A stretch of 64,000 nucleotides of DNA from Phycisphaerae bacterium (GCA_012744475.1 JAAYBV010000001.1:1-64000); one strand, 5' to 3'. Positions 8,773 to 18,764 are shown, counted from the first letter of the stretch. Notes: a model not told the origin generated them from the sequence alone. Numbers and translations are program-made.

Positions 8773-10929
8773 ATGAAGACGACCATCACAATTCTGTGTT
8801 GTGTGCTGGTGACGGGGGGTGTTCTTGTCGCGAAGGAAGCCGCAAGAACGTATCGCGACGAGTCCTTCCTCCAGGACTACAGCGAGAGGGTCCCCCTGGC
8901 ATCTGAGCTTCACGGCGCCCAACTGCGGAAGGTCCGCGCCGACCGCAACGGCCGAGTCCTTGTGCTCTCGGACAAAGGGCTGTTGCAGGTCCACGAAGGC
9001 AGGCTCAAGCCGGACCGGCTTCATCGGCCTCTGGCGGATATGCAGATCAGGGACATGGAAGTCCACGAGGGCCAATTCGTGTTTCTCACCGACAAGCACG
9101 TCCTGAGCAACGCCTGGGCTGGCCGATTTCTTGCGAGCCACAAGATGCGCGATGCCGAGAGGTTTGCGATGGGGACAGCATTCGATTTCCTGGTCGCCGG
9201 GAGCGAACGTGTCGCCTGCTTTCGTGGGCCGGATGCGGTCCGCGAGCTATCCACCGAAGGCGGCGTCAGACAAGCCGTCTTCGACCCTGTGCGAAAGCAA
9301 TTCCTCGTGCTCACAGAGACCGCGTTGTGGCGCGTGACGTCGGCCGGGGAGCAAGCCGCTGTCTTTCGGCACGGGCAAATGAACTGCCTTGCCCCGACAG
9401 ACGAGGATTGGTGGATGGGCACGTCAAACGGCTACCTGCGTCTCGATCGGAGGTCGTTCGAGCAGCGGTCGGACATCGAAACGAAGGTGCCCTGCACTGA
9501 GATTCTCTGCATCCGACCCATCGGCGACAAGACGTGGTTCGGGACGCCGCGAGGCGCATTCGCCATGAATCGCGACGGCACGATCGATTACTATGCGTCG
9601 AATCGCTGGCTCGTGGATGATGCGGTGATCGACATCGCGCCGGGGCCCGACGGCTCGGTGCTGATCCTCTCGAAGACCGGCCTGAGCATCATTCACTTCG
9701 AGCCGATGACGCTGGCCGGCAAGGCCGAGCACTTCGACAAGCTAACGCGCCGGCGGCACATTCGCTATGGCTTCAACAGCGCGTTCGCCATGAGCGAGCC
9801 GGGCGACCTGTCCACCGGGACGCTGATCGACGAGGACAACGACGGGCTCTGGACGTCGATGTACCTGGCGGGCGAGCTGTTCCGCTACGCCGTCACCCGA
9901 TCGGATGAGGCGCTGCGCAACTGCTATGAGTCCTTCGAAGCCATGGAACGGCTCACCGAGATCACGCCGATGGAGGGCTTTCCCGCCCGCTCCTTCGACC
10001 GCGCCGGCTATCAGGTGGCCGACAAGCCGCGCTGGCAACCGGCGGCGGACGCACATTGGGTCTGGAAGGCGACCACCAGCAGCGACGAGATCGTGGGACA
10101 TTTCTTCGTTTATGCGATCTTCGCCGAGATCGTGCCGGACCAGAGCTGGCGCGACCGGGCCGTGGCGCTGATCGACGCCATCATGGACCACATCGTGCGG
10201 AACGACTGGTACTTGGTGGACTACGACGGCAAGCCCACGCAGTGGGGTCGCTGGCACCCGGAATACGTGAACCGGTTCCCTCGTCAGGTGGGCGACCGGC
10301 GGCTGAACTCGGTCGAGATCATCGCGTTCCTCCAAACCGCCTGGCATTTCACGGGCAAGGACATCTACCGGCAGAAGGCCTTCGAGCTGTTCGAGAAGCA
10401 CGGTTACCTCGACAACATCATGATCCCGATCTGGGAGATCGGCCGCGTGCCCGGGATCGATCTGACGACGGAATGGAACCACTCCGACGATGAGCTGGCC
10501 TTCCTGAGCTACTGGAACCTGTACCGCTACGCCTTCAACGAGGATCTTCGTGAACAGTATCGCCGGACCATCAAAGAACACTGGCAGATCGAGCGGCCTG
10601 AGAAGAACCCGCTGTGGAACTTCATCTACGCCGATACGGGGGCCGAGCAGTTCGACCTGGCCGAGTCGATCTGGAGCCTGCAGCAGTTCCCTCTCGACAC
10701 GATCGGCTGGGACATCCGCAACAGCGACCGGCGAGACCTCACGTTCCTGGAACCGAATTTCCGGGAGCAGTCCACGCCCGAGGTTCTGCCGCCCGACGAA
10801 CGGCCGATGAGCAAGTACAACGGCAACGCCTTTCGCCTGGACGGCGGCGAGGGCGGCCGGCGTGAATTCAGCGGAGATATCTACCTGTTGCCCTACTGGA
10901 TGGGCCGCTACCTCGGCGTCATCCACTGA
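8773..10929 (+). CDS. Secreted propeller plus alpha/alpha-toroid protein, function unknown
   Basis: The 718-residue protein has a signal peptide (residues 1-20). Residues 40-310 contain propeller-like blades with recurrent 'W-x-GT..G' strands ('WWMGTSNGYLRLDRRS', 'TWFGTPRGAFAMNRDG'), as in ligand-binding propellers of hybrid sensors. From about 320 the sequence becomes helical and resembles six-hairpin glycosidase or epimerase toroids ('GLWTSMYLAGELFRYA', 'HFFVYAIFAEIVPD', 'TTEWNHSDDELAFLSYWN'). A role in carbohydrate binding or cleavage is likely from the fold and from neighbouring glycosidase-like genes, but no catalytic acid pair could be assigned with confidence. The ATG at 8773 follows a GGGG stretch. 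Confidence 0.6.
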   Translation: MKTTITILCCVLVTGGVLVAKEAARTYRDESFLQDYSERVPLASELHGAQLRKVRADRNGRVLVLSDKGLLQVHEGRLKPDRLHRPLADMQIRDMEVHEGQFVFLTDKHVLSNAWAGRFLASHKMRDAERFAMGTAFDFLVAGSERVACFRGPDAVRELSTEGGVRQAVFDPVRKQFLVLTETALWRVTSAGEQAAVFRHGQMNCLAPTDEDWWMGTSNGYLRLDRRSFEQRSDIETKVPCTEILCIRPIGDKTWFGTPRGAFAMNRDGTIDYYASNRWLVDDAVIDIAPGPDGSVLILSKTGLSIIHFEPMTLAGKAEHFDKLTRRRHIRYGFNSAFAMSEPGDLSTGTLIDEDNDGLWTSMYLAGELFRYAVTRSDEALRNCYESFEAMERLTEITPMEGFPARSFDRAGYQVADKPRWQPAADAHWVWKATTSSDEIVGHFFVYAIFAEIVPDQSWRDRAVALIDAIMDHIVRNDWYLVDYDGKPTQWGRWHPEYVNRFPRQVGDRRLNSVEIIAFLQTAWHFTGKDIYRQKAFELFEKHGYLDNIMIPIWEIGRVPGIDLTTEWNHSDDELAFLSYWNLYRYAFNEDLREQYRRTIKEHWQIERPEKNPLWNFIYADTGAEQFDLAESIWSLQQFPLDTIGWDIRNSDRRDLTFLEPNFREQSTPEVLPPDERPMSKYNGNAFRLDGGEGGRREFSGDIYLLPYWMGRYLGVIH

Positions 10930-11073
10930 CGTGCGCTTCCTTCTCACACAGCACAGGCCTGCCGGCCAAATGGGCGTGGTCTATCGCGATCGAAAGTGGT
11001 AGGATGCAGCGAGATCGGACTGTCGTCGCGGCCATCCGCGACACAATTTCCCAGAGAAGGAGAATCCATCGAC

Positions 11074-12228
11074 ATGAGCTTTGATTTCGAGACCGTGCCC
11101 GACCGCCGGAACACAGACAGCCTCAAGTGGCGCCGCTACCAGGGTCGGGACATCATCCCGATGTGGGTGGCGGACATGGACTTTCGGGCGCCGGCGTGTG
11201 TGCTGGAGGCGCTGCATGCACGGGTCGAGCATGGGGTGTTCGGGTATGCGGTACCGCCGGAGGGGCTGATGGAGGCGGTGGTCGAGCGGGTGGAGCGGCG
11301 GTATGGATGGAGGATCGAGCCTTCGTGGATCGTGTGGCTACCCGGCCTCGTTCCGGCGCTGAACCTGGCGAGCCGGGCCTATGGCGACGACGGCGACGAG
11401 GTGCTGACCTTCACGCCGGCGTATCCGCCTTTTCTCGCGGCGCCGGGGCACGTGCACCGCGAAATGAAGGTGGTCCCGTTGCGGCGGGCCGGCGACCGCT
11501 GGACCTTCGACCTCGAACGGTTCGAGCGCGAGCTGTCGAATCGCTCCAGGGTCCTGCTGCTGTGCAATCCGCACAACCCCGTCGGCCGGCGGTACGAGCC
11601 GGACGAGCTGCGCGGCGTCGCCGAGATCTGCCTGCGTCGCAACGTGGTCATCTGCTCGGACGAGATTCATTGCGACCTCGTCCTCGACGGCGGCCGGCAC
11701 GTGCCCATCGCCACACTCAGCGAGGAGATCGCCGCTCGCACGATCACCCTGATGGCCCCGAGCAAGACGTTCAACATCCCTGGACTCAACTGTGCCTTCG
11801 CGATCATCCCGAACGTGGAACTGCGAAAGCCCTTCAAGAAGGCCCGCGAGGGAATCGTCCCTGGCACCAACGCCCTGGGTTACGCCGCCTGTCTGGCCGC
11901 CTACCGCGACGGCGAGCCGTGGAGGGCGGCTCTGATCGAGGTTCTCCGCCGCAACAGCCGTCTCGTCTACCAGGCCGTCAACGAAGAGATTCCGGGGCTG
12001 TCGATGGACCAGGTCCAGGCGACCTACCTGGCGTGGATCGATACCACGGAACTGGGTCTGTCCGAGCCGGCGAAGTTCTTCGAGCAGGCGGGCGTGGGAC
12101 TCTCGGACGGCGCGGACTTCCTGGGGCCCGGCTACGTCCGGCTGAATTTCGGATGCCCGGAAAAGACCCTGCGCGAAGGCCTCGACCGCATGAGAAGCGC
12201 TGTCGCGCAACTTGCTCGCCATCGATAG
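11074..12228 (+). CDS. MalY/PatB-type PLP-dependent cystathionine beta-lyase
   Basis: The 384-residue fold-type I PLP enzyme opens 'RWRRYQGRDIIPMWVADMDF'-like (here 'WRRYQGRDIIPMWVADMDF'), the signature of the MalY/PatB subgroup. The Schiff-base lysine is K231 in 'APSKTFNIPGLNCAF'. 'LCNPHNPVGR' and 'CSDEIHCDLVL' supply the phosphate- and pyridine-ring contacts. The C-terminal 'GPGYVRLNFGCPEKTLREGLDRM' is also typical. The likely reaction is C-S bond cleavage of cystathionine or cysteine, giving homocysteine or sulfide. The start at 11074 is chosen because AGAAGGAGA sits 11 bases upstream and the family N-terminus begins there. The next gene follows 39 bp later and may share its transcript. 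Confidence 0.9.
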   Translation: MSFDFETVPDRRNTDSLKWRRYQGRDIIPMWVADMDFRAPACVLEALHARVEHGVFGYAVPPEGLMEAVVERVERRYGWRIEPSWIVWLPGLVPALNLASRAYGDDGDEVLTFTPAYPPFLAAPGHVHREMKVVPLRRAGDRWTFDLERFERELSNRSRVLLLCNPHNPVGRRYEPDELRGVAEICLRRNVVICSDEIHCDLVLDGGRHVPIATLSEEIAARTITLMAPSKTFNIPGLNCAFAIIPNVELRKPFKKAREGIVPGTNALGYAACLAAYRDGEPWRAALIEVLRRNSRLVYQAVNEEIPGLSMDQVQATYLAWIDTTELGLSEPAKFFEQAGVGLSDGADFLGPGYVRLNFGCPEKTLREGLDRMRSAVAQLARHR

Positions 12229-12267
12229 ACCAATCCTGCAACGCGATTGCTTTCGGAGGTTCCGCTT

Positions 12268-15200
12268 ATGAAGCCATCCTGTTTGATTCTCAGTCTGGTC
12301 CTGTCTTTCGTGTCCCTGGCCTGGGCCGTTGAAGCGACGCAGGACGACTACGGTGCGCCCGCGGTGGAAGTCCGGCAGGAAGACGAGCGATGGGTCGTGC
12401 AGGGGCGCAGAAGCCGCGTCGAGGTCAATCCTTCCGATCTGCAAATGACCCTCGGCGCCGGCGGCCGTACTTGGTCCACTGTCGCGTCGGCCGCAGGCGA
12501 TCTGATTGTCGAAGCGGATGGAAAGACGTACACGCTGCGACTGGCCGATGCGAAGAGAAGGGAAGTATCGCCCTACCAGACCGGATTCAAGACCGGTCTC
12601 AAGATCGCGCTAAGCGGTTTCGCTCACGAAGGGACGGAGATCGACCTTTCGATCGCGCTATCCGCCTGCCTGGAAGGTCCGCGGGAGGACCTCGTCTGCG
12701 AGTTGATTGCTGACGAGAGCCGTTGCCAAGTGATGGAGTGTCTTTGGCCGCCGGCGCTGGCCGACAGCTCGTTCGATACGACGATCGTTCCGTTCATGCA
12801 GGGGATGCTCCTGCCCAAGGACTGGCCGCAGAAGGTCTACCTGTATGATACGCTGAGTTATGGGCGCGGTTTGTACATGCCGTGGTGGGGACATCAACAA
12901 GCCGACTCGGCCCTGCTCGTGGTGCTGGAGACGCCGGACGATGGGGGCTGCCACTTCGATCATCCGGCGGGCGGGCCGACCCGGATGCAACTGCGATGGG
13001 TCCACTCCCTCGGCCGGTTCCGCTACCCGCGACGCGTCCGCCTCTGTCTCTTCGACAAGGGCAACTACGTGGACATGGCCAAGCGTTACCGCACGTATGT
13101 CCGCCAGATTGGCCACTTCGTCTCACTCCAGGAGAAGATCGCCCGCACGCCGCTCGTGGCCAAACTCGTCGGCGGCCCCGTCATCCACGCGGGCATCCTG
13201 GTTCACATCCAGCCCGAGTCGCAGTACTACAGCAAGGACGACCCCTCCAAGAATCACATCCTCACGACGTTCGACCAGATGGCCGCGTACCTTCGCGGTG
13301 TGGCCGGCAAAGGCGTGCCGCGCGCGTACGTCCATCTCGACGGATGGGGCTTCCGTGGCTACGACAATCTGCACCCCGATGTGCTGCCGCCGAGCCCGGA
13401 GGCAGGAGGCTGGGACGGGATGAAGCGGCTCGCCCAGACGTGCGAAGACCTGAACTACGTGTTCGCCATCCACGATCAGTACCGGGACTACTACTGCGAC
13501 GCGAAATCGTACGATGCGCGGCACACCATCGTCGACCGCAACGGGGAGCGGCCCCTGTATGGCCTGTGGTACGGCGGGCGGCAGTCCATCCTCTGCTCGC
13601 GACTGGCGCCGGGACACGTGCAGAAGAACTACAGCGCCCTGCTGGACCACGGCATCAAAGTGCGCGGCGCCTATCTGGACGTCTTTGCCGTGGTGCCTCC
13701 CGACGAGTGCTACAGTCCCGAACATGCGGCGACGCGCGCCGACTGCCTGACGTATCGAGGGATGTGCTTCGACTTCATCCGCTCGACCGGGGGTGTGGTC
13801 AGTTCCGAGGAGCCGGCCGACTGGGCGATTCCGCACCTTGACTTGGTTCACCATGGGCCGTACGCCCTGACGCCGGGTCCGGGCGAGGGTCCGGCCATGG
13901 GCGTTCCGATCCCCTTGTTCAATCTCGTCTATCACGATGCGCTGCTGATGCCCTGGTCGCTGAGCAAGGGCGCCTGGGGCATTCCCGAGACCGACCTGGG
14001 CTATCTGCACGGCCTGGCCAACGCGGGCCTTCCCTATCTGTCGCTCGATCCGGGCGAGGCAGAGCTGGAGCAGGTTCGCACCATGTGCGCTCTGCACCAG
14101 CGCGTCGGACTTCTGGAGATGACGAAGCACGAGTTCCTCGACGAGTCCCGCCGCAAGCAGCGCACGACCTTCGCCGACGGCACCTCCGTCACGATCGATT
14201 TGAACGATGACAGCTTCCGCATCACGCCGGAGTTGCCGTCGGCCGCCAGCCCCGCCAAGTACATCGGCGGCAGGCGGAACTACCACTTCGACGGTGCGAT
14301 CTCCCGCGCCGTGCTGGAGAACTACCTGTCGCGCGCGATCACCATGAGCGAAGTCCTGCACGGACAGGGCAACGTGGACGATAACCTTCGTATGCTCGGG
14401 AACATCGGCGCCAAGTTCATCGGCCGGGCCATCTATCGCTGGGGCGGAGAGGCCGGATTGGAGAACCTGCTCGCCACGGCCAGGCCCATCGCTGAGCGGA
14501 TGCACGCCATCGATCCGAACATCATCCTCCAGGCAGCCGCCTTCGAGATCGTCAGCGAGCAGGTCAACCGGATTCCCATTCCGGCGAGCCTCTTCGAAGA
14601 GTTCGGCCTCGAAGCGGAAGAGCGGAACTTCCACTACGAGAACATGCTCTATCCGGATGGGCACCGGATCGACCAGTGGGGGCGCGGGTCATCCGTGCCG
14701 GACATGAGCCGGCTGGAAACGCGGATGTGGTTCACCTACCTCTGCCAACGCTATATCGACATCGGCGTCGAGGCGATTCACTTCGGGCAGGTCGAGATCA
14801 TGGACGACCGCGATCCCGACCACGTCCACTGGCGTGACATGATGCGCCGCGTTCGGCAATATGCCCGCCGGCACGCTCGGCGGCACATGGTCATCTGCGA
14901 CGCGCACGTGCCGAGCGGAGGCATCGTTCACGAGGGCGAGCTGATGTTCGACCTGCACTCGTTCCCGCTGCGGATCGACGAGGTCGTCGAGCGGCCCCAG
15001 GAGGGTGTGCTGAAGGTCGGCTATCTCGATAGCCTCTTCGGCCGCAGCAAGGGCGGCGTGACCCCGAGCGGATGGTCGTGCGAGAGCCTGCCGTATCTGG
15101 TCGAGCTGGACAACTTCGGACGAAGCGGACGCGAGGGGCAGAACATCGGCGACCATTGGATCTGGGGCTACGACGAGATCTGCTGGTTCGCTCACCAAAG

Positions 15201-15411
15201 CCTCGAATACCGCAACCAGTGGCTTCGCTATGCCTGGGATTGGATCTGCCGGCACGACCGCAACGGTTACCTGCAGATGCCCGGCAGCCGCACGCTCGCG
15301 GCACCCGTCGGCGATGTGCACTGGTACTGGGCCAACACGCCGAGCGACGCCGTGCCGACCGGCTTCGGCCAGGAAGAGACCATCAAGGCCATCTGGACCG
15401 ACGAACCATAA
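12268..15411 (+). CDS. Secreted two-module putative glycoside hydrolase (GH101/129/DUF5696-like N-terminal half)
   Basis: The 1047-residue protein has a signal peptide (MKPSCLILSLVLSFVSLAWA). The N-terminal half has a beta-sandwich lead-in (25-300), then a TIM-barrel-like part with 'AYVHLDGWGFRGYDN' (about 352-366), 'GAYLDVFAVVPPDE' with D471, and 'VVSSEEPADW' with E514/E515. The Asp-then-Glu spacing recalls clan members such as endo-alpha-N-acetylgalactosaminidases, so D471 and E514 or E515 are candidate nucleophile and acid/base. The C-terminal half (670-1047) is a second barrel-like module with 'GVEAIHFGQVEIMDD' and 'MVICDAHVPSGG'. The ATG at 12268 follows CGGAGGT. Assignment to a precise family is uncertain; both modules are visible, their pairing is unusual. 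Confidence 0.6.
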   Translation: MKPSCLILSLVLSFVSLAWAVEATQDDYGAPAVEVRQEDERWVVQGRRSRVEVNPSDLQMTLGAGGRTWSTVASAAGDLIVEADGKTYTLRLADAKRREVSPYQTGFKTGLKIALSGFAHEGTEIDLSIALSACLEGPREDLVCELIADESRCQVMECLWPPALADSSFDTTIVPFMQGMLLPKDWPQKVYLYDTLSYGRGLYMPWWGHQQADSALLVVLETPDDGGCHFDHPAGGPTRMQLRWVHSLGRFRYPRRVRLCLFDKGNYVDMAKRYRTYVRQIGHFVSLQEKIARTPLVAKLVGGPVIHAGILVHIQPESQYYSKDDPSKNHILTTFDQMAAYLRGVAGKGVPRAYVHLDGWGFRGYDNLHPDVLPPSPEAGGWDGMKRLAQTCEDLNYVFAIHDQYRDYYCDAKSYDARHTIVDRNGERPLYGLWYGGRQSILCSRLAPGHVQKNYSALLDHGIKVRGAYLDVFAVVPPDECYSPEHAATRADCLTYRGMCFDFIRSTGGVVSSEEPADWAIPHLDLVHHGPYALTPGPGEGPAMGVPIPLFNLVYHDALLMPWSLSKGAWGIPETDLGYLHGLANAGLPYLSLDPGEAELEQVRTMCALHQRVGLLEMTKHEFLDESRRKQRTTFADGTSVTIDLNDDSFRITPELPSAASPAKYIGGRRNYHFDGAISRAVLENYLSRAITMSEVLHGQGNVDDNLRMLGNIGAKFIGRAIYRWGGEAGLENLLATARPIAERMHAIDPNIILQAAAFEIVSEQVNRIPIPASLFEEFGLEAEERNFHYENMLYPDGHRIDQWGRGSSVPDMSRLETRMWFTYLCQRYIDIGVEAIHFGQVEIMDDRDPDHVHWRDMMRRVRQYARRHARRHMVICDAHVPSGGIVHEGELMFDLHSFPLRIDEVVERPQEGVLKVGYLDSLFGRSKGGVTPSGWSCESLPYLVELDNFGRSGREGQNIGDHWIWGYDEICWFAHQSLEYRNQWLRYAWDWICRHDRNGYLQMPGSRTLAAPVGDVHWYWANTPSDAVPTGFGQEETIKAIWTDEP

Positions 15412-15640
15412 ACGATGGACGACGAGCCTGCCTCCTGCATGGCCCGCAAGTGGACCTGCCGGGCAAGCGCCCTCGCTCCCTGCCCCCGGGGCCTCGCCCG
15501 ATCGAAGCAGATCCCAAACGGGGTACGTTCTCGTAAGACATGACGTACTCACATGCAGGATGCTCAGCTGCTCCAGGGAATGTTGCCTCCATGGGAGAGC
15601 GACACTGAGTGAAACGTGTGTGCGTAAGGAGTCCTGGCAA

Positions 15641-16093
15641 ATGATGCTGCTGAGACAGAGAATTGGACGGGCCGGAATGTCCCTGCTGGCGTTCGTCGTT
15701 GGCGCTCTTGTTGGCCTGGCCGCTTCGGCGTACTTGTATCATAAGTACGTCTTCTCCTGGACCGCGACCAACCAGGCCGCAGACATCGCCTGGCAGTTGA
15801 GAACAGTCAGCCATCTCCGTTTGGGAGAGACCGAAGAGGCGGTCGAGCTTATCGAGGAGCAGATCGACTTCCATGTCGTGGCTCTCGGCCAAGAGAGGAG
15901 CACTGCGAAAGACGGCTACCCTTATCATGTGCTTCGCGAAGCGAGAACCTATCGAGATCTCTTTCCGTCGGACTCATCGCATTCTTCGAAAGCCATCCAC
16001 ATTCTTGAAGAGTATCCCGCGCTTGGAACATTTGAGTGTGTGAACTCCCTGGCTCGGCTGGCTCAAAGGTCTCGATCGCAAGAATCACCATGA
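15641..16093 (+). CDS. Small membrane-anchored hypothetical protein
   Basis: The 150-residue protein has one N-terminal transmembrane segment at about residues 12-33 ('MSLLAFVVGALVGLAASAYLYH'), followed by a soluble helical domain outside ('QAADIAWQLRTVSHLRLGE', 'AVELIEEQIDFHVVALG'). The start at 15641 has AAGGAG eleven bases upstream. No family was recognised. The helical part could act as a spacer or partner-binding domain. It lies 229 bp after the large glycosidase, with no gene between them; the gap shows nothing beyond low-complexity GC-rich sequence. Confidence 0.6.
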   Translation: MMLLRQRIGRAGMSLLAFVVGALVGLAASAYLYHKYVFSWTATNQAADIAWQLRTVSHLRLGETEEAVELIEEQIDFHVVALGQERSTAKDGYPYHVLREARTYRDLFPSDSSHSSKAIHILEEYPALGTFECVNSLARLAQRSRSQESP

Positions 16094-16185
16094 GGCGACA
16101 GTGGCGCCATCATAGCGCTTGGTGGGTTCGCTTCTATGATTTGTGCCCCTTGTGCACAGGGGATCTCACAGGGGTCCTTCGGCGG

Positions 16186-16265
16186 GTGGCAGTCTCAAAA
16201 CCGAAGGCTTTGGGGATGGGTCATACGCGAACCGCGGCTGAGTCCTGCGGACTTGAGGCAGCCAC
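16186..16265. repeat. MITE-like element 1 of the GTGGCAGCCTCAA family
   Basis: GTGGCAGTCTCAA (16186-16198) and inverted TTGAGGCAGCCAC (16253-16265) bound an 80-bp element with an internal TTGGGGATGGG. Ends match at 11 of 13 positions. It lies in the gap between two converging genes. Related copies occur at 24370, 26796, 29394 and 42309. Confidence 0.75.
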
Positions 16266-16286
16266 GCGAGGTCACGGTAGCACCGG

Positions 16287-18518
16287 TCAGTTCTGGAGGA
16301 CGTGGCAGTGGGTCCGCAGTAGCTCGCGGATGTCCACCAGGCCGGCTTCGGAGCCGAGATAGCCGCGCAGGGCGGTCACCCTCTTCTCCGTGTCGGAATT
16401 GCTCTTGGGGTAAGCGAACAGGTACTTGATCGAGGCATCGACGGCGCCGGTGGTGTTGCCGGCGGCTTCGGCTCGCTGGGCCTGTAGGGCGAATCGCTGC
16501 CCGTGCTTGCCGCAGGCCGTCTCCAGAGCCTTCTTGAGCTTGCCGACCGCCGCATTGGCCGCCGCTTCGAGAAGCCTCCCCTCGTCGGGCAAAACCAGTG
16601 GGTCTTCCGGGACGTTGTGCGCCGCATCGGGTGAAACGAACTGGTCCGACTGAGCGTGCTGGCCCTCCACGCGCTCGGCCAGCAGCACCTCGCCCGTTGC
16701 GGTGTCGAGCATCTTCAGCATGCAGCCGACCTTGGCCGTCCAGGTCGCCGTCTGGATCGGGTACTGGAACGTGACCATGTGCGGCACGAGCACCTCCCTC
16801 GGCGTGGTCGCCGCGAGCATCTGAGCAGCGCCGAAATCGGTCGCCGCATTCACCAGACGCTGCTTGGCCTCGTCCACCTCGGCGCGGGCCCTGCGCTTCG
16901 CCGCCTGTGCGCCGGCATCGTGCGGGTCGGCGTGGTCGTACCGCGCCAGTCTCGCTTCGGCCTCCGCCAGTCTATGTCGTGCCCTGTCGAGTTCTCTCTG
17001 CGCGTGGTCGAGAGTCTTGATCGCCTCGCCATACTCCGGATTGGGTTGGGACACGAATCCATCCTGGTAGGTGGATTCGCCTTGGCCGGTCTGCCTGGTC
17101 TGGCTCGTCACGTTGCCTTCGAGCACCTGGCCGACGAGCAGCGCATCGACACCGTGCAGCTTGCCGGCGGGCACGCGGAACTGCGGATCGATCAGGTCTG
17201 TGGCGCTGAGCTGCTGCTCATCAAGGATGGTCTGAAGGTCGCGTCGCTCCACCAGCATCATGTTGGCCGGTCGCGCGTGGGTCAGGTGCTCCAGCGAGAT
17301 CGATGCGAGCGTATCGGCAATCACCTGTTGCTGCGGCGTTGCGCGAAAGCCGACGAACCCCACCGTATACTGCACTGCCTGCTGCACCTGGCCGGCGCAC
17401 TGGCCGAGCAGGCGCCGGGCATCGAAGTTGTCAGGCTCGTACCCTAACGCCACGACCGCATGAAACAGGCCGCAGCCGTCGGCACCGTCCCGCGCACATT
17501 GCTGAGAGGCCTGCACATGTTGACTGGCCAACGTTGCTCGCGCTTCAGCCGCAAGAGTCGCTGCACCGCCGTAACCCCCGAGCAGGTCCTGGCTCTTCAG
17601 AAACAGCCGCAGCGCTGTGGCGTAGTCGCCGCCGGCCATGGCCTGGCGGCCCTGCCCGATCCAGCGGTCGCACACCGCCTGCCTGGCCTGCTCCAGCAGA
17701 CCGGGAAGCTGGGGATGGAAAGCGTACAATTGCTGCGCCTGCTCCAGAACGCGCAGCGCCTCTTCGCAATCGCCCTGTGCCAGAAGCGTTTGCCCGCGCG
17801 CGACCAGCCCCGTCGCCTCGCGCCGGTTCTGCACGGTCTGCAGGATGTCTTTCGCCTCGTGCCCATCGCCGCGGTAGTTCAGCGCCGTCTGGGCCTCGGT
17901 CACCGCCGTCTCCAGGTCGTTCGCATACAGGCGGTCTTTGGCCCGCGCCAGGTAATACTGATACGCCCGCTCCTGAATCTGCTTGAGGTCGCCCTGCCCG
18001 CCGGGCATCGTCCGATTGAGGCGCAACGCCTCGGTCATTCGCCCGACGGCAGCGCTCCACTGTCCCTGCTCGGCCAGCGACAGCGCTTCGCTGCGCATCC
18101 GTTCAGCATCGGCCACGGCGCCGGCGATGCGCTGGCTCATCGAGCGATACAACGGCTCGGCCGGACAATAGCGGACGCAGCGCTCGATGAACTTCTGCGC
18201 GCCCGCCAGGTCGGCCTGCCCGAAGCAGAGTTCCGCTTCGCGATAGTAGAACTGGCCCGCCTGCTGTTTGGTCTGTTCGAGCTTCTCCCGATAGCGATCG
18301 GCCGCTTTGTTGTTGTTGCCCTTCTCCGCCAGGGCGACGGCCTCTTCCAGCTCCTCGATGGCCTTCTCGTACTGGCCCTCCTGCGAGAGCCGGGCGCCCT
18401 TCTTGTATGCCTTCTGGTGCGCGCATCCGGCCGCGACCAGAAGGACCGACAACGCCATCACCACGGGCAACAGCCTGCCCATCCATTGGCCTCGATTCCC
18501 ACGTGTTGTCCGCATCAT
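16287..18518 (-). CDS. TPR-repeat lipoprotein with C-terminal CsgG-like domain
   Basis: The 743-residue protein carries a lipoprotein signal ending 'LLVAAGC' (Cys near 32). Residues 35-350 are degenerate TPR helices ('GARLSQEGQYEKAIEELEEA', 'GRQAMAGGDYATALRLFLKS'). From about 385 the sequence matches the CsgG/penicillin-binding-activator type fold: 'DTLASISLEHLTHARPANMM', 'LVERRDLQTILDEQQLSA' and 'GKLHGVDALLVGQVLEGN', interrupted by a coiled-coil insert (about 495-560, 'LDRARHRLAEAEARLARYD'). CsgG proteins make outer-membrane secretion pores, but in this form the domain more often acts in envelope assembly, so function is inferred. It is divergent from the abiE pair. Confidence 0.75.
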   Translation of the reverse strand: MMRTTRGNRGQWMGRLLPVVMALSVLLVAAGCAHQKAYKKGARLSQEGQYEKAIEELEEAVALAEKGNNNKAADRYREKLEQTKQQAGQFYYREAELCFGQADLAGAQKFIERCVRYCPAEPLYRSMSQRIAGAVADAERMRSEALSLAEQGQWSAAVGRMTEALRLNRTMPGGQGDLKQIQERAYQYYLARAKDRLYANDLETAVTEAQTALNYRGDGHEAKDILQTVQNRREATGLVARGQTLLAQGDCEEALRVLEQAQQLYAFHPQLPGLLEQARQAVCDRWIGQGRQAMAGGDYATALRLFLKSQDLLGGYGGAATLAAEARATLASQHVQASQQCARDGADGCGLFHAVVALGYEPDNFDARRLLGQCAGQVQQAVQYTVGFVGFRATPQQQVIADTLASISLEHLTHARPANMMLVERRDLQTILDEQQLSATDLIDPQFRVPAGKLHGVDALLVGQVLEGNVTSQTRQTGQGESTYQDGFVSQPNPEYGEAIKTLDHAQRELDRARHRLAEAEARLARYDHADPHDAGAQAAKRRARAEVDEAKQRLVNAATDFGAAQMLAATTPREVLVPHMVTFQYPIQTATWTAKVGCMLKMLDTATGEVLLAERVEGQHAQSDQFVSPDAAHNVPEDPLVLPDEGRLLEAAANAAVGKLKKALETACGKHGQRFALQAQRAEAAGNTTGAVDASIKYLFAYPKSNSDTEKRVTALRGYLGSEAGLVDIRELLRTHCHVLQN

Positions 18519-18572
18519 TACGCCCCGCCTTTCTTTCCAGCTTCATTCGACGTCGTCGTCACTTGCCGGCCC

Positions 18573-18600
18573 ATTCTATCGCGTCCCATTTCTTCGGCAA
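18573..18600 (-). promoter_or_regulatory. Promoter of the TPR/CsgG-like lipoprotein gene
   Basis: On the minus strand TTGCCG (18595-18600) and TAGAAT (18573-18578) are separated by 16 bases, about 55 bases before the start codon at 18518. The rest of the 281-base divergent region holds the abiE promoter. Confidence 0.55.
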
Positions 18601-18764
18601 CCGCCATGCCCCGGGCGCGCCATACAGGACGCATGGTTCTGCGCCTCTGCCTCTTTAAGGCCACGGTGCCTCCGCCCGTCACGCCGTTGACCGACTTGAA
18701 CCCCGGCAAACCGCCCCCAGCGGCCAAATCCTTTCAAGAGAAGCCCAAGAAACGCCGAAGTATA

